Below, piece after piece: positions 1 through 10,560 of a stretch of DNA of 64,000 bases (position 1 is the first letter of the stretch; the number at the start of each line of letters is the position of its first letter). Made by a program: the position numbers and the translations under genes. Source of the stretch: Cristatella mucedo (lineage: Eukaryota > Bryozoa > Phylactolaemata > Cristatellidae); assembly GCA_009760855.2 (NCBI GenBank), contig WPIO01000003.1:10360001-10424000 (forward strand), written 5' to 3'. Under the pieces are notes generated by a model. It saw only the letters and a program-made list of their open reading frames with translations, had not been told where the DNA came from and did not search any database.

Positions 1-109
1 CTTTGTGCCTGTGGTCGGCCATTCGGTAGTGCTCTTAATGCGAATGTGCGAGAGATGTTGTGCGCCAGGGCTGATGCCATAGGCATGCAGCACACTATCG
101 CTGTCGAAT

Positions 110-310
110 AAACTCTCAACGCTGGGGATGCGGACTTGTTCTCTTAAAGTATGGGGCTATTTGTTACTGCCGTGCCACTGTCAGCATGCCTGCGTGCATG
201 CGAGTCGCAAGCATACACTAAGGTTCAGGGCTTGTGTCTCACGTCCGCTGGGACTAGCACTTTTACGAGTGCTGTGTTGGAGGCCTAGTTCTGTCCGGAC
301 ATGAACGTCG
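110..310 (+). repeat. RX dispersed repeat, copy 1 (partial)
   Basis: Partial copy of a repeat that recurs at 17.4-21.0 and 55.5 kb. Shared landmarks in order are a CAAATAGACT-like word, a GGATACGGACTT-like word, a CTGCCGTG word, an AAGGTTCAGGGCT word, the block GACTAGCxCxxTTACGAGTGCTGTG and a closing GGCCTAGTTCTG. No reading frame is conserved between copies. I do not recognise the family; it could be a non-autonomous transposon or a diverged SINE-like element. Confidence 0.55.
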
Positions 311-377
311 CAATACCCGTGTGTAAAAATAGACTGTATAGCTAGATATACAGTATATGGTTATGCATGGATTAACG

Positions 378-441
378 GTTTATATATATATATATATGCA
401 TTATATATATATATATATATTATGCAGTATCTAAATGTTTC

Positions 442-479
<38 letters not shown>

Positions 480-497
480 GAAACATTTAGATACTGC
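378..497. repeat. TA microsatellite with perfect hairpin
   Basis: Runs of TA at 378-423 and 446-475. The second run is flanked by perfect 22-base inverted arms at 424-445 and 476-497. Because the TA spacer is itself self-complementary, the whole of 424-497 can fold as one continuous hairpin or cruciform. Confidence 0.9.
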
Positions 498-567
498 AAG
501 TACTTATTCAAGTAAGGTTTACTATAAAGTATGCATTTAACTGCACATATGTAAGAAAATATCTGCA

Positions 568-749
568 TAGCCGTGATGGCACATTAGGTGAGGCGGTTGC
601 TTTCACGACCTCGGTCCCGAGGTCGTGGGTTCGATTCCTGCGGTGGGCGATCCGTAATCGCCACTGCAAGCGGTGGGGATAGCCGTAAAATGCTCTTCTG
701 TCGCTATACAAAAAGAGGCTGTTAAATCAGCTAGGATTTATTTATTTAT
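568..749 (+). mobile_element. tRNA-derived SINE (family SINE-A), copy 1
   Basis: A tRNA-like head has an A box (TGGCACATTAGG at 577-588) and a perfect B box (GGTTCGATTCC at 628-638). A unique body follows (GCCACTGCAAGCGGTGG, then TAGCCGTAAA and GCTCTTCTGTCGCTATAC), ending in GCTGTTAAATCAGCTAGG and a TTTATT-rich tail. At least ten relatives lie in this window in both orientations. RNA polymerase III would read such elements; mobilisation would need a LINE enzyme in trans. This is one of the two most complete copies. Confidence 0.85.
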
Positions 750-872
750 GCACAGAGACACCTACATGCATATACGTATATGTATATATGCATACACGTA
801 TTTATAAAAAGAGTGAGGATTAAAGAGAGAGAGAGAGAGAGAGAAAGAGTGTTTTCGCGCGCGCGAGGACTA
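750..872. repeat. Simple repeats (TATG, GA, CG)
   Basis: Short imperfect runs of TATATG, then (GA)n at about 814-850, then GCGCGCGCG. Nothing else is seen here. Confidence 0.7.
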
Positions 873-1147
873 AGTGGGTGTTACGCAGGAGAGTTTGCAT
901 TGCGCATGAATTGCTTAAGCGGCTTACGATACGCAGACAGACTTTGTCTCACGCAATAAAGAGAAAGTGAGAAGCATAGCAGAGTCAAGAGGTAAGTTGA
1001 GGTAGCGAGTAGAAAGGAAGTGGAAGCTCAGGACCGCTGAATGATGTGCCACAGTCGGCAGCAGGAGAGTAGATTTCGTTTCGTAAGAATTGTGGAAGCG
1101 AGCTCTCCAGCCTAGGTTCTGGTGAGCAAAAGCTTCTGCAGCCGACG
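873..1147 (-). mobile_element. LINE-A 3' fragment, inverted second copy
   Basis: Translated on the minus strand this gives the same C-terminal peptide as the larger LINE-A at 1.94-3.87 kb, including the block [13 protein letters not shown] and CGTSFS. It ends at the same GGGTGTTACGCAGGAG landmark in reverse complement. Only the last part of the reverse-transcriptase ORF and its 3' edge remain, the usual outcome of 5' truncation during LINE insertion. It lies opposite in orientation to the larger copy. Confidence 0.75.
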
Positions 1148-1936
1148 GGAAAGGCTGAGAGTGTGTGGCTGAGTGAAGAGTGAGAGAATGAGAGGGAAGA
1201 AATGATTGAGGGAGCGAGGATGAAGCAGATGGGGAGAGGCAGAGAGGAGATAGCTAAGGGAGACACAGATGTAAAAGAGATAGCTAATGGAGAGACAATG
1301 AGGAGGCAGCTAGGGTAAGAGGCTGAGAGAGAAAGAATTTAGTGGAAATACTGTGGAGACCGATGGGGGCAGACACTGCGAGAGGAGAGACACAGCAGTT
1401 GTTTGCCCGGAAGCTCATCGAAGAACAGCTGGACTTCAGGCCGTCGAAGCACGAACCTACAACACCAAGCGTGCCGGCGGTTTCGCCAGAGCAACTAGTA
1501 TTTTAGTGGACGATGCCTTCGTTTATTGTGGATGACTCACCGAGATAAGTTCGGCGACGAGGTGGCTGAGTTCTATATTGGAGCCTTTTCGAAGCAGCTC
1601 TGGACCGCCGCCTGGCGCCGGTCGGTCATCTCGCTCGCCGGAGCTGCGTCACCTCGACATTTCGTCTCGTGCGGCCTTGGCCTCGGACGCATGCGAGCGT
1701 GATCCCCCAGATTTCTGGCCGCCAGCAAGTCTCGCCGCTCTCAACTTCAGCCGCGCTTTGAGCCCGGCTGCGCTTCTGCATTCATTGCAGAAAAAAAAGC
1801 TGGCCGCACCGCCCGCTCCGGCGCCTTCCCGTTGCGACCGCAGCCACGCTGAGTGGTGGTCCGCTCGCAAAGCGTGCAAGCAGAGCGCCGCGTACGTACC
1901 GGCCCATCTGGCGTCTGCTAGGGCGGGGCCTTAGGT
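1148..1936. other. No gene recognised; purine-rich then GC-rich
   Basis: From 1150 to 1340 the plus strand is rich in GAGA-type purine tracts. From 1560 to 1930 it is GC-rich and open in several frames. The 118-codon frame at 1578-1934 has the composition of chance GC-rich ORFs and matches nothing I know. LINE-A similarity begins only at about 1937. Confidence 0.6.
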
Positions 1937-2705
1937 TAAAAAGCAATGCTGCCAGGTCTGACTCCCCAGATATTAAGGGGTCAGCCGAAAAGTTTTCAGC
2001 CTTCTTTACTGAAAAAATTGTGCACATTCGTGCCTCCATTAAGCCCCCTCCGACCAAAGTAATCGCCGTTCTTCAAACTGTGACCTTTCTTAAAAGGTTC
2101 TCCGATGTTTCTGCCTGTGATGTGGCTGCCTTAATAAGGTCTAGCAAAAAGAGCTCGTCTCCTGAAGACCCTATATCTTCATCTCTGTGGTCTTCACTTG
2201 CAGACCAACTTAGCCCTGCCATAACCAAGATTTTTAATGCTTCTTTGGGAAAAGGGGTCGTCCCCAAGTCCTTCAAATCGGCAATCGTTAGACCTATTCT
2301 TAAAAAGCCTGGATTAGACACAGAGGTCCTAGCAAACTATCGTCCAGTTTTCCTTTTTCCGTTCTTATCAAAGATTCTTGAAAAAATTGTTGCTAAGCAG
2401 CTAGTTGAACATATTGAAAATAATGGGATGTCAGAAACATTTCAATCAGGTTTCAAGAGGCAGCACTCTACTGAAACTGCTCTCCTCCGTATTAACAATG
2501 ACATTCTACGTGGCAACGACGACGGGAATGTCACTGCCCTAGCTCTGCTAGATCTGTCTTCTGCCTTCGACACCATTGATCACGAAGTTCTGCTTGAACG
2601 ATTGAGAATAACGATCGGTCTGGCAGACGAAGCACTGGCGTGGTTTAAATCATACTTGTCTGATCGTGTTCAATCCGTGTCGTGTGGGGTCAGGTCTCAG
2701 ACATG
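1937..2705 (+). pseudogene. LINE-A reverse transcriptase, N-terminal frame
   Basis: First of the two open frames of the LINE-A enzyme. The start at 2020 has no special support because in-frame coding similarity (SAEKFSAFFTEKI) already runs from about 1975; the true start lay in the missing 5' part. It contains the fingers and the first palm aspartate (ALLDLSSAFDT) and runs out of frame after QSVSCG near 2690. Confidence 0.9.
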
Positions 2706-3809
2706 AGAAGGGTCACCTGTGGAGTCCCTCAAGGGTCTGTACTCGGTCCCTTGCTGTTCTCCAATTATACACAACCTCTGGGAAAAGTGATTAAGGCCCA
2801 TGGAATAGTATATAACTTCTATGCTGACGATACTCAGTTGTATTTGTCATTCAAACCGTCGGAATCTGATGCGGCAACTGAGAAACTGAATGCTTGCCTT
2901 GCCGATATTCGATCCTGGATGTCGGAAAACTTCCTGAAATTAAATGACGATAAAACCAAACTGCTTCTCATAGGACACCCTAAGCGTGTGGCTGGATTAA
3001 AAGGCTTTGCTGTTCTAATAGGTGATGCTATTGTGCGACATTCACCACGTGCTCGTAATCTAGGTGTCGTGTTCGACAGCTGCCTCAATTTCAAAAGCTT
3101 TATTCAGAAGACTGCCTCTACAGCTAGCCATCACATCCGATCCCTATCCAAGATTAGAAGCTGTCTCCCACAGTGGCTTGTAAAAAATTTAACTAGCTCT
3201 TTAGTTCTGTCTCGGCTTGATTATTGTAATTCCATTTTGGCTGGGCTACCAAAGAAAGCTATTATGCCACTACAGCGGACTATGAACATAGCTGCAAGGC
3301 TGGTATTCAAGTCCCAGCGGTTTGAGCACGTGTATCCTTTGCTGAAAGAGCTAGAATGGTTGCCGGTTGAGCAAAGGATACAGAGCAAAGTTCTTACGCT
3401 GACCCACAAGGCCCGCCACGGCTTGGCTCCTTCATACCTAGCTGAACTGCTGCATCAGTTCCAGCCTGTTCGCGCCCTCAGGTCCTGTGTGGACAATAAA
3501 TTAGCTGTCCCATTCCTCCGCTTAAAGACAGTTGGCGACAGAAGCTTTAGCTCTGCAGGTCCGAGACTGTGGAACTCGCTTCCACAATTCTTACGCAACG
3601 ACATCTACTCTCCAACTGCCGACTATGGCACATCTTTTTCAGCGGTCCTGAACTGCTACTTCTATGCTACTCACTACCTCAACTGCTCTCCTAACTCTGC
3701 TATGCTTCCCACTTTCTCTTTGCTGCGTGAGACGAAGTCTGTTGGCTACCGAATGCGTACCGAAAGCCGCTTAGGCTGTGAGTGCGCTATACACAACTCT
3801 CCTGCGTAA
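2682..3809 (+). pseudogene. LINE-A reverse transcriptase, C-terminal frame
   Basis: Second open frame of the same enzyme, overlapping the first by about 20 bases at the frameshift. It carries [13 protein letters not shown], the YADD catalytic pair in [12 protein letters not shown], the thumb and the conserved C-terminal AARLVFK and RLWNSLP words, ending at a stop at 3807-3809. The intact length and clean motifs suggest this copy is younger than the LINE-B copies elsewhere in the window. Confidence 0.9.
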
Positions 3810-3868
3810 CACCCACATGGTCTTTATGACTTTGTGGAGTTACTGACAGAGATACATTACATTACATT

Positions 3869-4109
3869 TCACTCGGCCGAGCGTGAGCAGCTTGCAGCTC
3901 GCTCTCTATGCTCGCTCGCCTATTCGCGGATGCTAAACTCCAAGCTTTAAGCCGGACTCTACGAAGTGCTCTGGCTAGCGTGCACTTCAACGTGCCAGAA
4001 GCCGGGCATCCGCTTCGAAAGTAGTCCGATCTTTCCGAGACGAAGATCTTCGGAGGCCAGCTGCGGACGAGCGAGTCACGTCGGGCTTGGCCTTTGACCT
4101 TTCTTTCAG
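3869..4109. other. No gene recognised
   Basis: Mixed-composition sequence between the LINE-A tail and a possible exon. Nothing recognisable is seen. Confidence 0.5.
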
Positions 4110-4285
4110 GGAGAGAACGTGTCCGCCGCCCACGCTGACCGCTCAGAAGCATCCGCACGGAGAGCCGCCGAGCCGTCCCTCGCATCCGTCGGCTCACCTG
4201 CCTCGGCCTCTGGCGTTCGGCAACGACAGCAGCAGCAACAACCCGCAGGCCAGAAGCCAGTCGCAGACTCCCGACCCAATCCCAG
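4110..4285 (+). other. Possible internal coding exon (weak)
   Basis: A pyrimidine tract ending CTTTCTTTCAG abuts a 176-base segment that ends at CCCAG followed by the good donor GTGCGT (4286-4291). At least two forward frames are open: one has a short glutamine run (RQQQQQPAGQKP), the other is Ser/Pro-rich (SSSNNPQARSQSQ). Frame and function cannot be chosen, and the minus strand is also open, as often happens in GC-rich DNA. It may be chance. Confidence 0.22.
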
Positions 4286-4629
4286 GTGCGTGCGCCAGGC
4301 GAGGACGCTTAGAGGGTAGCAGGAAAAGGTAAAGCGTGACGAAATGCCGCTTGATCTCAGTGCGCTCTCGAGCCTGCGAGGTGGCGGAATCGGCGGCGGC
4401 GGCGGTGGCGAGCCGCGGCCGCTCGAAGCGGATCCTATGGATTGCTGCGATACAGCGGCCGTTTCCACAATAAGCATGTGAAAACACCTGCGGGTTTGAT
4501 TCCAAATTATACAGAAAAATGATGTTACGGGTTGACCCACCAAGTTTCATGCAATTGCGCTTTGGGCGTTCTCGTGCTAGGGCCTCAAATTTTGTATTTC
4601 CGTCTGCAACTCCGCAAAGCCACAAATAC

Positions 4630-4715
4630 TACGTGGGTGTTACGCAGGAGAGTTTTGTACAGCCGAACTCAAAGTCTAAGCGGCTTTCGGTGTGCAAATA
4701 AACCGGGCTTGCCAG
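4630..4715 (-). mobile_element. LINE-A 3' scrap inside the tandem array
   Basis: It carries the LINE-A 3' landmark GTGGGTGTTACGCAGGAG, followed by an AAGCGGCTTTCGG word found near the end of the LINE-A ORF, in reverse complement. It sits where a neighbouring unit would otherwise continue. Confidence 0.6.
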
Positions 4716-5405
4716 CCTTTTTACACATTCGAACGGCGATACAGCTGCCATTTCCACAAAATGCTTTGAGCAACTACCACTTTGATTCCAGATTATCGAG
4801 AACAGTCTGCCCAGTTTAGCCAACAAATTTTATGCCGCCGCGCTTCTCAAGCTATGGCCTCTGATGACCCCCCAAAATGGAGCCTAAAAGCATTGAAACT
4901 GCAACAAAGCTGCCGTTTGCACAAAAAGCTATGCGCAACTCCGTCTCTTACCTCCAATTATAGTGAACACTATGTCAAGTTTACCCACCGAGTTTCAGCC
5001 GATTGCACTTCCGCTTTCTCAGGCTATGGCCTCTCATGGCTCGGCCAAAATGTCAGCCCAAAATAGTCCAACTGCATTGCAGCTGCCATTTCGCTTAGCT
5101 CAACTGGAGCTTTGATTGAAAATTATAGCAACGTTACTAGTTCACTTACCAAATGTCGTGGGACTACGCTTGCGCGTTCTCGTGCTATGGCCTCCGATGG
5201 CCCGGCCCAGTGAGCATCCCCAAATATTCCAATGGCGCTACTGCTGCCGTTGCCACAATAAACTTCGCGAAACTGCAGTTTGATGCCTCATTACAGATGG
5301 CAGTGCTCCGGATTTCCCCACCGAAATTTCATGCCGCTGCTCTTATCTGTTCCCTTGCTATGAACCCTAGTCGTCCGGGCCACCTAGCCACCTTAAATGT
5401 TTTTT

Positions 5406-5500
5406 TCAGCTAATGTAAAGCGCCCAGAAAGAGATTGGGTTCTCTGAGGGCACTTTATCGAGTGCGTTGTTATTATTAATATTATTATTGTTATTATATT
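5406..5500 (+). mobile_element. LINE-B 3' end, solo tail
   Basis: Contains the LINE-B 3' signature: TGTAAAGCGCCCAGAAAGAG, then TCTCTGAGGGC, ending in an ATT-type microsatellite. Solo tails are expected from extreme 5' truncation on insertion. It interrupts the 165-bp array. Confidence 0.8.
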
Positions 5501-6122
5501 GCCGTGCAGTTTTAGTTCAACGATAGGCGTCTCGATGCTGCGGTTTTAATTCCACGTTATAAAAAACAGTGATTCTGGTTAGACCACTAAATTTCATGCG
5601 ATCGTGCATGCTTGTTCTTGCATAATGAATTCCAATGGCCAGGCTCAGCGAGCAGTCCTGAATTTTTAAACTACCATACAGCTGCCAATTCCGCAATAGA
5701 CGTTTCGCATCTGCGGTTTTGATGCCGCACACCGAAAATTGTTTTCTGAGTATACCAAAGAAATTTACGGCATAGCGCTTGGCCGTTCTCATGCCTCCAA
5801 TGGCCATGGCCAGGCAGAATTCCTACAAATTTGAACTGCGATACAGCTGCCATTTTTACAATAGGCGCAGTGCAAGTTCGATTTTTGTTCCCCGTAATGG
5901 AAAGCAGTGTTCCCGGTCAACTCACAAAACTGTATGTGATTTCGCTGACGCGGTTTAATGCTATGGCCTCGTATGGCCTGGACCATTAGAGGCCATTGCA
6001 TTATGACACGTGTGCCCAATGTCTTGGAATTTGGTGGGTAAAATCGAAATACGTTTTTTATACTGTGGGAGGAAAATCGCAGTTGTGCAACGCCCATTGC
6101 AGAAAAGGCAGCTGTATCGCAG

Positions 6123-8364
6123 TTCAAATGTTTTTTTTTTTAAAGAGGCTGGCTGGTCGCGTCCCTTTCAGGCGTGAGGGGAATCACTTTACGAAGCAGC
6201 CGAGTAGCCTCAGCGGCAATCGCCCCCTTCCCCTGCTCTGCAGGGGTCGAATCCGACGACCCGAAGTCAAAGTGTATGCGAGCGCCTAACTCGTGGGCTG
6301 AGATCTATTTGACACCAAATAGCGACTACCGTAACTCTGCCCGGCTACTGCTTCTCAGCGCGAGCGTTTCTTTGTGCTGTGCAGCGAGCGTTTTCATCGC
6401 GTAGGTGCACTCGCTTGCTTTGCGGAAAGTTTCCGACGAGTTTTTGTTTTTAAAATGAATTTGCACTTTCTAGGACATGCTTTTAAATAGCACAGAGCAG
6501 CGCCGAACACCAGCACACCGCTATCACAGTGTTTAGCGCAGCTTTTTCAGCAGACGTGAATCTGTTGCAAAACGGAAATTTCGCAAGACTTCTTATAGCG
6601 CTATTGAGTCCACTCCTTTCAGCTAAGTCGTCATTCCACGGCCGCCGAAATGCATGGACCGTTGCTTGCCTTCGAAGACAGACGGGCGAGTCGCTAGGTG
6701 TCTCTTCGTAGCACGAACGAAAGAAATGTAGTTCCTTTCTCTTTCGCCTGTAAAGGGCGTTGCTTCTTTCTCGAGAGCGAGTAGTCGCCAGTATCCATGG
6801 AAACGCGTTGGTTAGGCGATCTACGAGCTGGTGCGTCCACGAGGTGAATGCGGTCTGGCAACGCCACCGCACCGCCAGTCGACGTCAGTCGGGCACATCC
6901 GCCATCCACTGCAAGTGCGGCCGGCAGAGCGAGGAGCTCTCGCGCGTTCGTGCCGCCGCAGTTTCAGCGGCTCCCGCACTTAAGATCGAAGCGCTACTGT
7001 TGCAGGTCAACCTTACGCCGGCGCTTCTGGTCAGAGGATGGGCAGCGCCAACCTTCTGCGCTTCGTGGCCATGCAGCAGCCGCAGCAGAAAGGCAATATT
7101 AGAAAGAGCGGGGCTTTGACGAAGCAAGCGGTAAGAAGCCTACCGGTTGTACACGGCCACGCTCTGTGGCAGCCGAGTTTTCCGAGCGGCAGCCCGCCAC
7201 CGTCCGCCCGCCACGATCTCTCGGCGAGAGGGCCTCGTAGTTCCAGCGACCGAATCGAGCGGCCACGAATCGAGCGAGCAAGCCAGCCTCTCTCTGGCCA
7301 GCCGCTTCGCCCGACTCGCATCCGGGACTCTCTCGGCGAGCCGGACGCTGCTGAGGCGCGCCCCGCGCTAGCGGCGGCGAGGGCAGAGCGCCGCCGCCGT
7401 TCTGCATTTTAGGACGGAACGATTAGGTATGGCATACACACGCCCTTCTCTTCTTGCTCCTTCGCGACGGAACTTCGCAGCAGCTAAAGGCGGCGTGGCG
7501 TCACTTTCACTGACCTCACGGTCCACGATTTAGGTGATTAGGCGCGGTTCATTTTTTCGCGTCCGGCTCGAGCGCTTCTGGCGGCTGCGCTCGCATGCGC
7601 CTGCTGCTCGCCCGCGGATTTAGCTCGGCTCCCACGGCGGCGAACGGACAGCATTTCTCTGGGCCGATCGCAGCCGATCAGCCCAGTCACGCAGCAGCCA
7701 GCGGTGTGCGTGGCGGCTTGCTGCCCGGTTCGGTGCATGGCAGCTTTCGAGCCCTCCCGAGCTCTGGCGGAGCCGCCGCCGCCGCCGCCGCTGCCACCGC
7801 CGCCGCGAGCAGCCCGGAGGCAGACGGGAGCCGCACTTACGTAGCTGCTCCTCCGGCGACGAGGGCTGGGGCGCACCGCGGGCGGCGGGCGGCGGTTCTA
7901 AGCTGCCGAGGGCTGACGGGAGACGCCGAGGAGGAGCTGGATACGCAGGTGCTCCGCTGTCGCTCGAGGTAGCTGAGGTGGGCCTGGGTGAGGGGACCGG
8001 GGGGGGGGGGGCTTTTTTCGCCGTACTAGTTCTCGATCTGGACTCCCTCGGCCGGCGCAAATGCAGCTCAAACTGATGTCGCTGACTACGCGGCTCTTCG
8101 AGGATTACTTTCTCGCTAAGTAGTCACACGTAGCCGCCGTGTAGCGAGAAGACACGTGCCTTCTAACTCGTGCTCGAGCGGCAATTTGCATGCGCTTGTC
8201 AGTCTGCGAGCCACGGTCCGCCAGGGCGACAGGAGTCGGGGTCCAACAAGTAGTACGTGAGCACGGTCTGCTAGCTTCTTTTCTTTGGTTCACCGCGAGC
8301 ATGGTTAGTAGTTAAAGAACGTCACCGGAAGCGCGAGTTAGTGCCGCTCTTCTGATTCTTTCAG
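6123..8364. other. CpG-rich region without an assignable gene
   Basis: From about 6170, and strongly from 6880 to 8000, the sequence is rich in CpG and open in many frames on both strands. That composition fits an unmethylated promoter region, but no protein in it is recognised. A 13-base G run lies at 7999-8011. The only splice-like site worth listing is given separately at 7841-8085. Confidence 0.5.
7841..8085 (-). other. Possible minus-strand exon with good donor (weak)
   Basis: On the minus strand an open proline/serine-rich segment (APPPPVPSPRPTSATSS, later SSPEEQL) runs to GCAGCTAC followed by the consensus donor GTAAGT at 7840-7835. The upstream boundary is unclear, with only a weak CAG acceptor near 8085. 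The bias could be an effect of GC-rich DNA. Function unknown. Confidence 0.25.
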
Positions 8365-8508
8365 CGTATCGGAGTGACGGCTCCACCGCCCAGTAGTTTT
8401 ATGAAGCCCCGAACTAAGTTCCAGTTCGGGGTGAAGCAGCTGAGATCGCAGCACCACAGCGACTTCCTGCCGCCCATGCCACGCCCTCCGCTGTTCTCGG
8501 CCTGGTGA
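8365..8508 (+). other. Possible coding exon after a strong acceptor
   Basis: TTCTGATTCTTTCAG ends at 8364 and is a good acceptor. The frame straight after it stays open for 47 codons (it includes PPPSSFMKPRTKFQFGV and ends LFSAW) to a TGA at 8506. A GTGAAG at 8505 could instead act as a weak donor. Another frame just downstream holds TKPPGGDASKSSG, loosely like the PPGG motif of Jupiter/HN1 proteins, but the residues that should follow do not match. Host exon or chance cannot be decided from this window. Confidence 0.3.
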
Positions 8509-8640
8509 AGGTGAAGGCAGGGGCGACGACGCTCAGAACCAAGCCGCCCGGCGGCGACGCCTCGAAGAGCTCGGGCACCGCGCCCACGACGAGGAAGAGC
8601 CGACCCGTGGCGACTTCTTGACAAGTGGTTTGAGCTGCTG

Positions 8641-9649
8641 TCCCACGAAGCTGCCACGACGACTGCCGTGAAGAAGCGCCTCGACGCAAGACGGCGAGGA
8701 GGCGGCGGCGGCGGGCTTTCTTGTGATGGGCTCGCTCGCTCTATGCCTAGCTGTAACCAGTGGCTCAGGCCACTGGCATTAGAGTGCTTCGGTTGCTGCT
8801 CAACCCGACTTTGCAACCACTGTGCAAAGCAGCGGTCGTCTTGTGTGTGCACAAATCTATAAATGAATGTCGTATTTTTATACATAGTACGCGAGCTTTG
8901 CTCTCGCCGATGGGCATTCATTTGTGGTCAGCTTGTGTATGAAACTCTGGCCCGATGTACCCGATCGACTGTCGCCGAATGCACGATGCCTAACAGGTTG
9001 CCGCTGTCCCGACGCACCGTCCGCGAACGTGTGGACCCAATTGCTCTCACCCAATCCGAAGCCTCTGTATGCAACTGGGCAGCAGTCGGTTTTCGTAAGA
9101 TTCAAACGACCACTGCCCATCTGTCGAGGTGGAGCTGAACCGGCCGATCGTTGCACGGCCGTCGCCTGCCGAGAAGAAACTCGCGAGATTAGGGTGTTTG
9201 ACTGCTGAGCGTCGTCTGCCCATCTGCCCTCTCGGCCCCAAATCGACAGAATGACCGCATCTGATAGACACTTACAGTCGCAAACGTCCGCTCACTAAAG
9301 TCGCGTAGGATGACGCAAGGCGCGTGGCGAGAACTTAAAGGCTATGAGCAGTAGGGGAATTCTTTATAGGTCGTCAAATCACGGCACGTCGAGATGTCAG
9401 TCGCAAGAGATCTTGGGCTTCGGGAGCCTATCAATTAAAGTCACGATCTCCACAGGATTTGAGGTCAGCAGATGCACAGCTTGGCCATTTGCGTCAGAAG
9501 AGCACTGCTGATGCGACACGAGTACTTATTTCAGATAGGGATGCCCGTCCGAAAAAATAAAAGGACCCAAAAGTGGAGGGGCAATACCTTAACCTCAATA
9601 GGCAGATTGATTGGGAACCCTTGTAGGTCGGTGAGCAGCGGTGCAATGT
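8641..9649. other. No gene recognised
   Basis: Mixed sequence with short frames on both strands. No motif, repeat copy or splice-bounded frame is recognised. Confidence 0.5.
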
Positions 9650-10560
9650 GACAGTTGCTAAGTTATTTCATGATGGACAAGCACTGTCGCTGATTTTTGA
9701 AATAACTGTAAGCGTCCCATTGCACAGACAGGAAGACCCAACAAACAAACCAAGTTCGGGATGTCGAGACGAGACGTTGCAAAATGCACGGACCAACTTG
9801 GCGCTATCATTCCTTGTTTAATCAGTTCCGAGTGTTTGATTGCTACGTAGCATACAAAGGAAGACTTGACGGTGGAGCACATGTTGTCATCTAGTCTTTA
9901 GTCATTTTGGAAGAGGTAACTCAGATTCCGCGAAGAGGCTGCAAGAGATAAGATGGCCGAGCCAATTTTGAAGGTTAGCATTTCCAGCTTTTGAGTGACA
10001 CTAGGTTTGCCCGTAAATTTAAAGTTTTTTTTATCGTCCTTCAATCAGAGAATGCACGCTGCCACTTAAGAGTTAATCTCAGCAACACTAGCAGCAAGAG
10101 AGTTGAGAGAGTTTGGGGTGCTTGAAGGCAGTGAGGGATGAAAGCAAAGTTTGTCATCTAGTTGAAATATAAGCTTACATTGCTTTGGGTATTCATTCGG
10201 CGAGAGTGTCCCCGAACTATTAATTGTGAAAAGAAGTGGTCGAGGACAAATCCCAGGGGTTACTCTGAATTTGAAGGCTCACAAGATGACCCTTGACCAT
10301 TTAAATCTAGGCTTTGAAAACTTACGCTGAGATAAGAGTCACCAACCATTTCAATACAGTACCAACGATGCCCGGTCGAGGTGGTGGACTCTCAAGAGTT
10401 GGTGATAAATTGTACCAAAAGCTGCCGAGAGATCTAGTAGAAAGATTCTACCAAAGTTACCATTTCTGAGAAGGTCATTCTACACTCACAGTAGTCCTGA
10501 CTCAGTGGCACGATTCACACTAAAACCTGAGGGAGATATCTTGCTAGGTCTGGCAGTTTA
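9650..10560 (-). pseudogene. LINE-B reverse transcriptase remnant 1
   Basis: Heavily mutated CR1/L2-type reverse transcriptase on the minus strand. In order from 10560 downward there are FLLDLSAAFGTIYHQL (catalytic Asp kept), a decayed GVPQGS block ending PRPLLFTIN, the active-site pair in FQLDDKL, LKDDKKNFKFTGKPS, and SSRNLSYLF followed by a DDNMCSTVKSSF stretch. Many stops and frameshifts interrupt it. It is more decayed than LINE-A and from a different family. Confidence 0.8.

Larger units (their letters stand above)
1937..3868 (+). mobile_element. LINE-A: CR1/L2-type non-LTR retrotransposon, 5'-truncated
   Basis: The best-preserved transposon here. It encodes the reverse transcriptase that copies its own RNA at a nicked target. 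In order there are the pre-RT region ending in KSFKSAIVRPILKKPGLD, the palm motifs NYRPV, FQSGFKRQHSTETALL and ALLDLSSAFDTIDHE (catalytic Asp), then [13 protein letters not shown], the catalytic [11 protein letters not shown], the thumb words [12 protein letters not shown] and ARNLGVVFD, and the C-terminal [11 protein letters not shown]. The frame shifts near 2690, just before GVPQGS, so the copy is inactive. The 5' part with ORF1 and endonuclease is absent. The 3' end after the stop at 3807 is about 60 bases ending in an ATTAC-type repeat. Assignment to CR1/L2 rests on motif wording from memory; the exact clade is uncertain. Confidence 0.93.
4430..6122 (+). repeat. Degenerate tandem array, about 165-bp unit
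   Basis: About eight diverged head-to-tail units plus one inverted unit. Each unit carries, in order, GCGATACAGCTGCCATTTCC, then TTTGATTCCAAATTATA, then CCACCAAATTTCATGC, then TTCTCGTGCTATGGCCTC. The first word recurs at about 4447, 4736, 4901, 5074, 5235, 5673 and 5838, giving spacings of 161-173 outside the inserts; the unit near 5500 has lost it. The last unit (about 5990-6120) is inverted. Two later insertions interrupt the array: a LINE-A scrap at 4630-4715 and a LINE-B tail at 5406-5500. No coding role is evident. It looks like an old satellite. Confidence 0.85.

Noticed and set aside
3838-3868. ATTAC repeat as a target-site duplication of LINE-A
   Set aside because: It follows the stop at the expected distance for a LINE 3' tail and has no matching copy at the 5' edge.
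8403-8650. Jupiter/HN1-like PPGG motif (TKPPGGDASKSSG)
   Set aside because: The residues normally following PPGG (SSxIFG-like) are absent; probably composition.
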